Below are positions 1-7,031 of a stretch of 7,031 nucleotides of DNA, in pieces. The translations under genes and the position numbers were made by a program. The notes under the pieces were generated by a model. It was given only the letters and a program-made list of their open reading frames with translations, had not been told where the DNA came from and did no database searches. The DNA lies in assembly GCA_003543035.1 (NCBI GenBank), contig DPJL01000389.1, forward strand, positions 1 to 7,031, read 5' to 3'. Positions within the stretch are counted from its first letter, which is position 1. Each line of letters begins with the position of its first letter. The DNA is from Micromonosporaceae bacterium (GTDB taxonomy: Bacteria > Actinomycetota > Actinomycetes > Mycobacteriales > Micromonosporaceae).

Positions 1-3000
1 CACTTCCACTACGACCCGGTGTGGTGGAACACGCAAGCGGCCTACACCTCGCCCTGGGAGTTGCTCTCCGGCGACGCGACGACCCGCCCGCTTTGGGAGC
101 GCAACGGGTTCGCCTTGGTCGAGGCACACCTGGATCTCGCCCTGCGCGATCCGGTCTACAAATTCGTACTGGCCGAAATCGACTATCTCAAGCCGTTCTT
201 CGACCTGCATCCACATCGAAGAGACGATTTGCGGCAGCTGATGCGCCGGGGACAGGTCGAGTTGGTCGGTGGCACCTATAACGAGCCCAACACCAACCTC
301 ACCGGTGCTGAGACCACGATCCGCAACATCGTCTACGGCATCGGCTATCAGCGCGACATTCTCGGCGGCGAGCCGCAAACAGCTTGGCAGTTGGACGCTT
401 TCGGTCACGATCCGCAGTTTCCCGGTTATCTGGCGTCGGCCGGGCTGACCGGCAGCGCCTGGGCTCGTGGGCCCTTCCATCAGTGGGGCCCGATCCAGAA
501 GAACTTCCGCGAAGCTCGCAGTGATGCCACGGTCATGCAGTTCCCAAGCGAGTTCGAGTGGATTTCCCCGTCGGGGCAAGGTGTTCTCACCCATTTCATG
601 CCGCACCACTATTCGGCCGGGTGGTGGATGGACTCCGCGCCCGATCTGGCCGCGGCGGAGCAGGCCGTCTACGAGCTCTACCGCAAGCTCAAACCAGTAG
701 CTGCCACCAAGAATCTTCTCCTCCCTGTCGGGACTGACTACACGCCGCCGAACAAGTGGGTGACCGCGATTCACCGCTCGTGGGCGGAGAAGTACGTCTG
801 GCCCAGATTCGTGTGCGGCACGCCTAGGGACTTCCTCGATGCGGTCAGGGCTGAGCTCGCGACGTCGCAGCGACGGCCCAGCCCGCAGACCCGTGATATG
901 AACCCGATTTATACGGGCAAGGATGTGTCCTATATAGACACCAAGCAAGCGCAGCGAGCGGGTGAGTCTGCCGCCGTCGATGCCGAGAAGCTGGCTACCC
1001 TGGCGACGTTGGCCGGGCTCGGCAGTTACCCGCAGGCCGCGTTGGACAAAGTTTGGCGGCAGTTGGCCTACGGCGCCCACCACGACGCCATCACCGGGTC
1101 GGAGTCGGACCAGGTTTACATCGACCTGCTCGCCGGGTGGCGTGAGGCATACGACTTGGCCGCGGCAGTCATTGACGCGTCGCTCGACGCGTTTGCCGGT
1201 CAGATCGACACGAGCGGTGATGGGACACCGATCGTCGTCACCAACACGCTTTCGTTCGAGCGGTCGGCCATCGTGGCGGTACGCCTCCCGGCTCACGTGG
1301 CCGGTGGCCGGTTGGTGGACGACTCCGGGGCCGAGGTGCCGAGTCTGGTGGATAGGGGAGTGCTGCGGTTTCAAGCCGATCGTGTGCCACCGCTCGGCTG
1401 GCGGAGCTGGCGCCTGGTGCCGGGCGATCCAGCGGTTGAGCCGGTTTGGGAGGCTCACGAGGGCTGGAGCATCGAGAACGAGCACTTCGAGGTGGCCGCT
1501 GACCCAAGTCGTGGCGGCGGTCTGTCCCTGGTGTACGACAAAGCAGCCGCGCGCTCGCTGCTGCGCGAGGGCCAGGTGGGCAACGAGCTTCGGGTGTATG
1601 AGGAGTACCCCACACACCCCGACTTCGGCGAGGGCCCGTGGCATCTGGTGCCGAAGGGCCCGGTAGTGGGGGCATCGGAGCGGCCCGCGATCGTAAGCGC
1701 TGAGAAGAGCGCGCTAGGACAGCGGCTGGTCATCACCGGGGAGGTTGACTCCATCGGATACGAGCAGACGGTGACGCTTTGGCACGGCGTCGATCGGGTC
1801 GACTGCCGGACCCGCATCCTGCGTTACTCCGGTGCCGATCGCCTTATCCGGGTTCGATTCCCGGCCGACCTGCCGGGCGCGTTACCAGTGTCAGAGGTGG
1901 CGTCGGCGGTTGTCGGGCGCGGTTTCGCGCTCCCTGACGTTGACGCAGCGGAGGCGCCCTGGACTTTGGACAACCCTGCCAACACCTGGTTCGGGCTCAG
2001 CTCGACCGCAAGGGTGGATCTCGTTGACCCACAAGGGGCGTCGCTGGGCGCGCGGGCATTGGGTGTGGCGGAGGTGGTCGTGCCGACTCTGGATGACGCC
2101 GCCGAAGTCCGCGATCTGGTGGTAGCGCTCGCTCAGGTCGGAGTAACGGCCACAACGGCGGCCGCAGGCTGGTCCCGTTACGGCTGGCTCGACGTGGATT
2201 CGAACCTGCCCGACTTCCGGATCCTGGTTGGTGGACCGGAGGTCAACGACGCCACTCGCGAGTTGCTGGAGCGGGCGGGCGAGGACTGTAGCTCGCTTCT
2301 GAAGCGGCACAGGCGTGTCTGGGTACCCGCCGAAAAGTCGCTAAATGAAGTCTGGCAACCCAATGCCGACCTCAGGGACCTGCGCTCCTTGCCGGCCCTT
2401 GTGGTGCTTGACGTCGCGGCGTTGACGGCCGACCTCGACGATGCCATGATCAATGCGGCCTGTGCCGTGTCGCCTCAACCGAGCGAGCGGTTGACCGATC
2501 ACACCGTGGCGCTGCTGACGTATGGTCTGCCGGGCTTCGCGATTGACCCAACCGGCGCAATGCATCTGTCGCTGATGCGCTCATGTACTGGCTGGCCGTC
2601 GGGAGTCTGGATCGACCCGCCCAAGCGCACTCTTCCCGATGGTGCGTCATTCCAGTTGCAACATTGGACGCACGAGTTCCGCTACGCCCTTGTGTCAGGA
2701 GAAGGCGATTGGCGTTCGCTTGCCTTGCCTTCGCGGGGGCAGGAGTTCAATCATCCGCTCTACGCGCGCGCTGTGACCGCGCAAGATGGATCGCTTCCTC
2801 CGACGCATTCCTATCTGCGGGTGGATCCGCCTCGCCGCGTCCTGCTCAATACCCTTAAGCCGGCCGGGAATCCGATCGCGCACGGCAGCAATGCTCAGGC
2901 CGACCCGGCTGCCGGTGTCACCATCAGGTTGGCCGAGGCAACCGGTCTGGGCGGTGAAGTCAGGATTGGCGGGGCGCTCGCGCTAACCGATCTGCAGCTA

Positions 3001-3906
3001 GCCGATCTGCTGGAGAGGCCCTTGTCGCCGGTGGAGCAATCCCTGACACTGACCGGTTCGCAGGTCGCCACCATCATCGCGACGCCAGCGGCAACGGCTC
3101 TCGCTGGCGCGGAGCCGCTCGGGCCCACAGCTGAAGTGGCGCAACCGATCCACGCCCGCTATTGGTTGCACAATCGCGGCCCGGCACCGATTGGCTACCT
3201 GCCGGTTTCTGTAGCCGTCTCACCCGGCCTGATAACGGAGGCGCCTGCGAGCCTATCGGTGGTGCTCTCCTCTCATCTCACCGACGAGGCGGTCGAGGGT
3301 GTGCTGACTCTGATTGCGCCGCAGGGCTGGAGCGTGAACCCCGGCACCCGTCCCTATCGGCTCGATCCCCAAGGACACCTAACCTTGGCTGCCGCTGTGA
3401 CACCGCCGGATTCGGTGCCGCCCGGGCTCTACTTCGTGGCAGCTCGGACAGTCCATGATGGACAGACGATGGAAGATGTTGCCACCATTGCCATCGGCGA
3501 CCTGCCATCGCATCTGCCGATCGCCGGTGATGCACCCGAGGATTGGGCGGCGGCTCAGGGCACCAAGAGCACGACCGCTCGCGACACCGGGCTGGATGTC
3601 GATGTCACGCAGACCTTGCTACGGTTGCTGCCCGGCACCGCGGCGACGCTCGGCGTTGCCTTGACCAACCGAACGCACGGTGAGATCCGGGGTGAGCTAC
3701 AGCTCGTGTCGCCTTGGGGCACATGGGATTGCGTGGCAGCACCGATTCAGGGCTTCGCCCTGAGCGCGGGCGTCTCGGCAACTGTTGGCTTTGAGGTGAC
3801 TGTGCCCCAGGATGCCGATCCAGGCTCGTACTGGGCACTAGCCAAGGTGATGTGGTTTGGCCGGTGCCAGTATGCGCCAACGGTTGAGGTGGTGATCGCT
3901 CCATGA
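1..3906 (+). CDS. Family 38 glycoside hydrolase (alpha-mannosidase type) with C-terminal NEW3-like domains; 5' end missing
   Basis: The frame is open from base 1 and begins HFHYDPVWWNTQAAYT, so the GTG at 19 is internal and the true start lies upstream. GH38 enzymes are zinc-dependent retaining hydrolases of alpha-mannosides. By comparison with Golgi mannosidase II, the zinc ligands are His at bases 7-9, Asp at 13-15, Asp in WQLDAFGHD at 394-396 (also the expected nucleophile) and the second His of HHDAITG at 1081-1083. The Asp of VGTDYTPP at 736-738 fits the acid/base region. Order: catalytic barrel (about 1-850), helical middle domain (about 880-1190), C-terminal beta domains (about 1230-2060 and 2490-3050) split by an inserted segment (about 2070-2490), then two NEW3-like beta-sandwiches (about 3115-3520 and 3590-3903). 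At over 1300 residues it is longer than simple bacterial GH38 enzymes. No frameshift is seen. Seven scattered cysteines and a partner without signal peptide hint at a cytoplasmic location, but the N-terminus is unseen. The exact substrate is unknown. Confidence 0.93.
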   Translation, partial: HFHYDPVWWNTQAAYTSPWELLSGDATTRPLWERNGFALVEAHLDLALRDPVYKFVLAEIDYLKPFFDLHPHRRDDLRQLMRRGQVELVGGTYNEPNTNLTGAETTIRNIVYGIGYQRDILGGEPQTAWQLDAFGHDPQFPGYLASAGLTGSAWARGPFHQWGPIQKNFREARSDATVMQFPSEFEWISPSGQGVLTHFMPHHYSAGWWMDSAPDLAAAEQAVYELYRKLKPVAATKNLLLPVGTDYTPPNKWVTAIHRSWAEKYVWPRFVCGTPRDFLDAVRAELATSQRRPSPQTRDMNPIYTGKDVSYIDTKQAQRAGESAAVDAEKLATLATLAGLGSYPQAALDKVWRQLAYGAHHDAITGSESDQVYIDLLAGWREAYDLAAAVIDASLDAFAGQIDTSGDGTPIVVTNTLSFERSAIVAVRLPAHVAGGRLVDDSGAEVPSLVDRGVLRFQADRVPPLGWRSWRLVPGDPAVEPVWEAHEGWSIENEHFEVAADPSRGGGLSLVYDKAAARSLLREGQVGNELRVYEEYPTHPDFGEGPWHLVPKGPVVGASERPAIVSAEKSALGQRLVITGEVDSIGYEQTVTLWHGVDRVDCRTRILRYSGADRLIRVRFPADLPGALPVSEVASAVVGRGFALPDVDAAEAPWTLDNPANTWFGLSSTARVDLVDPQGASLGARALGVAEVVVPTLDDAAEVRDLVVALAQVGVTATTAAAGWSRYGWLDVDSNLPDFRILVGGPEVNDATRELLERAGEDCSSLLKRHRRVWVPAEKSLNEVWQPNADLRDLRSLPALVVLDVAALTADLDDAMINAACAVSPQPSERLTDHTVALLTYGLPGFAIDPTGAMHLSLMRSCTGWPSGVWIDPPKRTLPDGASFQLQHWTHEFRYALVSGEGDWRSLALPSRGQEFNHPLYARAVTAQDGSLPPTHSYLRVDPPRRVLLNTLKPAGNPIAHGSNAQADPAAGVTIRLAEATGLGGEVRIGGALALTDLQLADLLERPLSPVEQSLTLTGSQVATIIATPAATALAGAEPLGPTAEVAQPIHARYWLHNRGPAPIGYLPVSVAVSPGLITEAPASLSVVLSSHLTDEAVEGVLTLIAPQGWSVNPGTRPYRLDPQGHLTLAAAVTPPDSVPPGLYFVAARTVHDGQTMEDVATIAIGDLPSHLPIAGDAPEDWAAAQGTKSTTARDTGLDVDVTQTLLRLLPGTAATLGVALTNRTHGEIRGELQLVSPWGTWDCVAAPIQGFALSAGVSATVGFEVTVPQDADPGSYWALAKVMWFGRCQYAPTVEVVIAP
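3891..3895 (+). promoter_or_regulatory. Probable ribosome binding site inside the GH38 gene
   Basis: GGTGA lies 7 bases before the ATG at 3903, within a longer purine-rich run (GAGGTGGTGA, 3886-3895). It sits in the last codons of the GH38 gene and supports the ATG that overlaps the GH38 stop codon as the start of the next gene. It is a weak match to the Shine-Dalgarno consensus, so re-initiation by terminating ribosomes probably contributes. Confidence 0.5.
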
Positions 3907-4580
3907 CCGCCACCATTCTGGGTTGGCTGGATGGGCAACCCCTCGCTCGCACCGAGCTTGACCGGCGGTTGGCGGCCTTGCGCAATGGGCCACGATCCTC
4001 CGCGTTGCCTTCACCCGGCTCGGCCGAGGGTCGTCAGCTGACCCGCTGGGTGGCGCAGGTCCTACTGACCGAAGCCCTCTGCACGGCCGAAGCGACGTCG
4101 CGCGGCCTTAACCAGGCCAACTTTCCAGTGGTCCGGCTGGACCAGCGTGCCGCAGTCGAGCTCGGCTCCATCACCGCCGCCGCCTTCGAAGGTTGCCCGG
4201 CCGTAAGAGCCGTGTTTCACGCCGTCACTGAATCGGTCCCGCCGGACTCACCTTCCCATGCCACACAAAGCACTGAACCGCATTGGCATCTGTCCACAAG
4301 CGACGGTGACTTCCACGCCGCCCTGTCGTCTCTGCCGGTTGGGCTCGCTCGTGCCGTGGAGACCGCCCAAGTCGGCGAGACCGTCACGGCAGACGGCTAC
4401 TCGGTTACCGTGCTTGGCATCCGGCATGGGTCATCACAGGCGCCCGTCCAAGGTGAATCCGGCCGCCGCCTCGCCTTTGTGCGTTGGCTCGACCACGCCC
4501 GGGCGCACCGGTTGCGCCTCATGCCCGGTCTCGAACACCCAGGCGACCCAGCTCAGCCCGACAACCATCACCGGCACTGA
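3903..4580 (+). CDS. Parvulin-like (SurA/PpiC-type) putative peptidyl-prolyl isomerase coupled to the GH38 gene
   Basis: A 225-residue protein whose ATG overlaps the GH38 stop (ATGA), indicating translational coupling. Residues 6-28 (GWLDGQPLARTELDRRLAAL) look like the start of a SurA-type N-terminal domain, and residues 45-69 form a likely helix (LTRWVAQVLLTEALCTAEA). Residues about 101-174 resemble a parvulin rotamase fold: a VRAVFHA strand, then SDGDFHAALSSLPVGLARAV and a final strand GYSVTVLGI. The C-terminus (residues 190-225) carries RWLDHARAHRL followed by the striking tail EHPGDPAQPDNHHRH. There is no signal peptide or lipobox, so it should act in the cytoplasm, unlike true SurA or PrsA. 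From memory, relatives in actinobacteria are often auto-named malonyl transferase or malonyl CoA-ACP transacylase. That name does not fit, since there is no GHSxG nucleophile motif. Its function is unproven; a dedicated folding factor for the GH38 enzyme is an inference from gene order. Confidence 0.7.
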   Translation: MTATILGWLDGQPLARTELDRRLAALRNGPRSSALPSPGSAEGRQLTRWVAQVLLTEALCTAEATSRGLNQANFPVVRLDQRAAVELGSITAAAFEGCPAVRAVFHAVTESVPPDSPSHATQSTEPHWHLSTSDGDFHAALSSLPVGLARAVETAQVGETVTADGYSVTVLGIRHGSSQAPVQGESGRRLAFVRWLDHARAHRLRLMPGLEHPGDPAQPDNHHRH

Positions 4581-4589
4581 GGACACGAA

Positions 4590-4622
4590 GAAGCGCTCGG
4601 CGAACATGTCGCCGAGCGCTTC
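4590..4622. terminator. Bidirectional hairpin terminator between convergent genes
   Basis: A perfect 14-bp inverted repeat (arms 4590-4603 GAAGCGCTCGGCGA and 4609-4622) encloses a 5-base loop ACATG. It starts 9 bases after the TGA of the parvulin-like gene and, on the other strand, 6 bases after the TAA of the protease gene, filling the 48-base gap. Neither side has a clear T-tract (plus side GTCTGCTTAC, minus side TTCGTGTCC). T-poor hairpins of this sort are common at gene ends in high-GC actinobacteria. The position and symmetry support a shared terminator; termination itself is inferred. Confidence 0.8.
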
Positions 4623-4628
4623 GTCTGC

Positions 4629-7031
4629 TTACTTGTAGGCGCGGATGATGGTTTGTTCGATCGCGCTGCCGGCGCTGGCGTCGGCCTTCAGCCGCAACGA
4701 AATTGCCTGGCCCTCAGCAGGCCGCGGCAGCTCGGCACTGAATGTGTCATTGCCGTCCCGTCGCACCGTGACCGGTTGCCACCTCGCTCCATCGTCGACG
4801 GATGTGAACAGCACGAATGACGTGATGTGTTGCCGTGCCACGCCATGCGCCTGCCTGACCGTGAAACTTGCCCTCCCATCCCTCGGGTGGTTGGCCGCGT
4901 CCAATGCCAGGGCGTAGTCCACTGACAACAGTGCGACCGGAGCGCTGCCGGTGCCCTTCGGCGCCGCGGAACGGAACGTCCACGCAGTGCTGACCCTGGT
5001 GGAGACAGGGAGAATGGCGCTTGCGTCCAGGTCGTAGGTCAACCGATAGGTGGCAGCCGATGGCGGGATGTCGAACTGTCCTAACGTGCTCATGAACTCG
5101 CCCACCAGCTCTCCGTTGCGGTATAGAGCCAGGTTCCGCGTCGCGGGACCCAACCCCAAGCAGTTGAACCGCTGGTGTTGATCGGCCAGCTCCACTAGCT
5201 CGACAACAAGTTGCCCTCTGGTGCGCGTGATGGGCCTCGGAACACATCCGCTTGTCGAGGTCTCCGGATCGTCATACCAATCCGGCCGCATGGGCTGGCG
5301 GACCCAGACCAACTCCTGTCGGCTGCCCGGTTGATACACCCGCCTTGCCTCGATCACGCCGATGGAGTCGAAGGGGCCGCCGAAGCCGAAGAACGCTTCG
5401 TCCACGTAGCTGAAGCCAGGTGATAGGTAGTCGACTCGCTGAGCCGGTGGATTGTCGGTGCTGTTCTCCAGAACGAATATGCCCGATGGGCTTACCGCGT
5501 ACCGCTTGTGAAGGGTATTGGAGCCTGGCATATCCAGAACGTGGAACTTCTGGTCGATGCGGGAGAACTGCGCCTGCTCGGCCTTGTCGAAGGTGATCGA
5601 CATGTCCTCGGGGATCCCGTTGCCGTGAGCCTTGGTCAGGTCGTAGAGGAACGGGCTCGGCTGATCGCCGGGTGCCACAAGGCTGTAGGACGAGAAGAAT
5701 TCAAACTTCCCGATACCCACTCCACGTACGGGCCCGGCGAACACACTGTCGCGGCGAGCATCCTCACCCCAGGCGAAGGCCCAATCGAACCACAGCGGCC
5801 CGCGTTTGGCCGTCTGCACGTAGGTGAGCCCCTTCTGATTGGCGACGGTACCGACGCCTTCCACAGCCGCTTTCGCTGACTTCGCTTGTGCGGCATCAAG
5901 GACCAGTGCGGTATCGCCGTTGACGGCTATATCTGGGTCGCCGACCATCGCCGCCATCCCCGCAGGGAAGTTGTAGATCGTTGACATCACGCTGTATCGG
6001 CCCGCCGGCACCCGCAAAGTGACCGGATCGCCATTCGTCTCAACGTTGCTGCCCGCCGTGAAGACAGCCGGGTCGTCCAGATTGACGACTCTGACGTAGC
6101 CAAAAGGATCCGAGCCAACGGGTGTGTTCGGTGGTGGCGTTGCGGTCAAAGTCAGGTCGAACGTGGGTGGCTCGACATAGAACGTCACCGGTGTGGTGGA
6201 CACCAACTCGCCCCAGGCCGTGCGCGCCGTCACGACCGCGCTGAAGAAACCCGGCCTTTCGGCAAACCGAGCACGGTCAATGGAGAGCTTGCCGTTGTTC
6301 AGAGTCACTGAGCCGGCCGGAGCGGGAGTGCCGCTGCGATCGGCGGTGGTGACATCAAACCTGAGCCTGGCCGATCCGTTGGGCCAGGAGAGTTTGGTCT
6401 CTGCCGTCCCGGACTGCGGGTAGGCAAAGATGCCCAGATGAACAATCGGCTGACCGCTGACCGCGCCGCTCAAGGCTCGCGCGACGTTGAGCCGCCCCGA
6501 TCCTGAGACGTAGGTGTCGGCACCACGCAACGGATCGACCGCACCTACCAGAGCGTTCTTCAGCTGTGCCGATGTCCAATTAGGATAGCGCTGCGCCAGG
6601 ATTGCGGCGCCTCCTGCGGCATGGGGACTTGCCATGGAGGTACCAGATGCGGCCGTATAACGAGAGTCGATGACTCGCCCCATCGAGGTGCCTGCGGCGC
6701 GAGCGGCGACAATCTCCACGCCCGGTGCGACCAGCTCCGGCTTGGCGGCACGGGTGTTGATAACCGGCCCGCGGCTGGAGAAGTCGGCCACCTTGTCGTC
6801 ACGGTCCACCGCGCCGACGGTCAGTGCGTCGGCGGCAGCGGCAGGTGAGGTGATCCAGTTGTCCTCCGGCCCGTCATTACCCGCGGCGACAACGAATAGC
6901 GTGCCGTGCTGCGCGGTCAGTGTGTTGACCGCAAGGGACATCGGATCGGTGCCGTCGCTAGGCTCCCAGCCGCCAAGGCTCATGTTGACCACCTTGGCAC
7001 GGGCTGCTGCCCACTCCATCCCGGCGATGAT
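4629..7031 (-). CDS. Subtilisin-family (S8) serine protease with long beta-rich C-terminal region; 5' end missing
   Basis: The frame is open to the window edge and reads IIAGMEWAAARAKVVNMSLG, so the ATG at 7019 is internal and the real start is off the window. Numbering from that Met, the catalytic domain runs to about residue 185. It shows VVNMSLGG, the oxyanion-hole Asn48 in AAGNDGP, and the catalytic Ser128 in SGTSMASPHAAG (codon 6636-6638). The Asp and His of the triad must lie upstream. The remaining 600 residues look all-beta: an Ig-like segment (about 195-280), a segment like a carboxypeptidase-regulatory fold (about 285-390, with VTLRVPAGRYSVMS), a large domain of unknown type (about 400-680) and a final Ig-like module (about 690-796, with TSVDDGARWQPVTVRRDG). 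The only two cysteines (592 and 620) could form a disulfide. No LPXTG motif or C-terminal membrane helix is present, suggesting release into the medium. Large S8 proteases of this design are common in actinobacteria. It converges on the GH38 unit and has its own, unseen promoter. Confidence 0.93.
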   Translation of the reverse strand: MIAGMEWAAARAKVVNMSLGGWEPSDGTDPMSLAVNTLTAQHGTLFVVAAGNDGPEDNWITSPAAAADALTVGAVDRDDKVADFSSRGPVINTRAAKPELVAPGVEIVAARAAGTSMGRVIDSRYTAASGTSMASPHAAGGAAILAQRYPNWTSAQLKNALVGAVDPLRGADTYVSGSGRLNVARALSGAVSGQPIVHLGIFAYPQSGTAETKLSWPNGSARLRFDVTTADRSGTPAPAGSVTLNNGKLSIDRARFAERPGFFSAVVTARTAWGELVSTTPVTFYVEPPTFDLTLTATPPPNTPVGSDPFGYVRVVNLDDPAVFTAGSNVETNGDPVTLRVPAGRYSVMSTIYNFPAGMAAMVGDPDIAVNGDTALVLDAAQAKSAKAAVEGVGTVANQKGLTYVQTAKRGPLWFDWAFAWGEDARRDSVFAGPVRGVGIGKFEFFSSYSLVAPGDQPSPFLYDLTKAHGNGIPEDMSITFDKAEQAQFSRIDQKFHVLDMPGSNTLHKRYAVSPSGIFVLENSTDNPPAQRVDYLSPGFSYVDEAFFGFGGPFDSIGVIEARRVYQPGSRQELVWVRQPMRPDWYDDPETSTSGCVPRPITRTRGQLVVELVELADQHQRFNCLGLGPATRNLALYRNGELVGEFMSTLGQFDIPPSAATYRLTYDLDASAILPVSTRVSTAWTFRSAAPKGTGSAPVALLSVDYALALDAANHPRDGRASFTVRQAHGVARQHITSFVLFTSVDDGARWQPVTVRRDGNDTFSAELPRPAEGQAISLRLKADASAGSAIEQTIIRAYK

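Noticed and set aside
19..21. GTG as the start codon of the GH38 gene
   Set aside because: The frame is open upstream to base 1 and codes for the conserved HFHYDP zinc-site motif, so the gene starts before the window.
930..940. TATATAGAC as a possible -10 promoter element
   Set aside because: It is inside the GH38 coding sequence (codons for SYIDT), without a matching -35 element or a downstream gene start.
1238..1675. 145-residue open frame on the minus strand
   Set aside because: It lies wholly inside the GH38 catalytic gene, is rich in Arg, Pro and Ser as expected of a high-GC shadow frame, and shows no family resemblance.
2986..3020. Short direct repeat CCGATCTGC
   Set aside because: It comes from two similar peptide stretches (TDLQL and ADLLE) in the GH38 protein, too short to be a DNA repeat of interest.
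3903..4580. Malonyl CoA-ACP transacylase as the product name of the small gene
   Set aside because: The protein lacks the GHSxG active-site motif and the length of acyltransferases; its sequence fits a SurA/PpiC-like protein better.
4258..4638. 126-residue plus-strand frame overlapping the parvulin-like gene and the terminator
   Set aside because: It reads through the hairpin and into the end of the protease gene, has shadow-type composition and no recognisable motif.
5508..5879. 123-residue plus-strand frame opposite the protease
   Set aside because: It is antisense to a well-supported gene; long antisense frames are common in high-GC DNA and this one resembles no known protein.
7017..7019. 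ATG as the start codon of the protease
   Set aside because: The preceding in-frame codons (IIAG) continue a typical S8 sequence, and the catalytic Asp and His are still missing, so the start lies beyond the window.

Overview
The window is high-GC DNA (roughly the low-to-mid 60s percent by eye), densely coding, with two long genes and one short one in convergent arrangement. Codon use (third-position G/C preference, very few TTA codons), the protein families and the T-poor hairpin terminator all point to an actinobacterium. GC is somewhat lower and less uniform than in a typical Streptomyces. I cannot name the genus from sequence alone.

Left part, plus strand (1-4580): a two-gene translationally coupled unit. 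The first gene is a very large glycoside hydrolase family 38 (alpha-mannosidase type) enzyme whose 5' end lies outside the window. The reading frame is open from base 1 and already contains the metal-binding HxD-type motif at bases 7-15. All recognisable GH38 catalytic and zinc-ligand positions are present. The C-terminal half has an unusual inserted alpha/beta-looking segment and two tandem NEW3-like beta-sandwich domains. Its stop codon overlaps the start of the second gene (ATGA), which encodes a 225-residue protein resembling a SurA/PpiC (parvulin) peptidyl-prolyl isomerase and ending in a distinctive proline- and histidine-rich tail. I infer, without proof, that the small protein helps fold or control the large hydrolase.

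Middle (4581-4628): a 48-base intergenic gap almost filled by a perfect 14-bp inverted repeat that can serve as a shared terminator for both strands.

Right part, minus strand (4629-7031): the C-terminal 800 residues of a subtilisin-family (S8) serine protease with a very long beta-rich C-terminal region. The Asp and His of the triad are off the window; the oxyanion-hole Asn and the catalytic Ser are visible. This is most likely a secreted protease unrelated in function to the left-hand unit.

No RNA genes, insertion sequences, CRISPR arrays or promoters were found. There is no gene-free stretch longer than 48 bases. I found no convincing new multi-gene system. The most interesting unit is the coupled GH38/parvulin-like pair, which probably belongs to a poorly characterised but widespread actinobacterial pairing.
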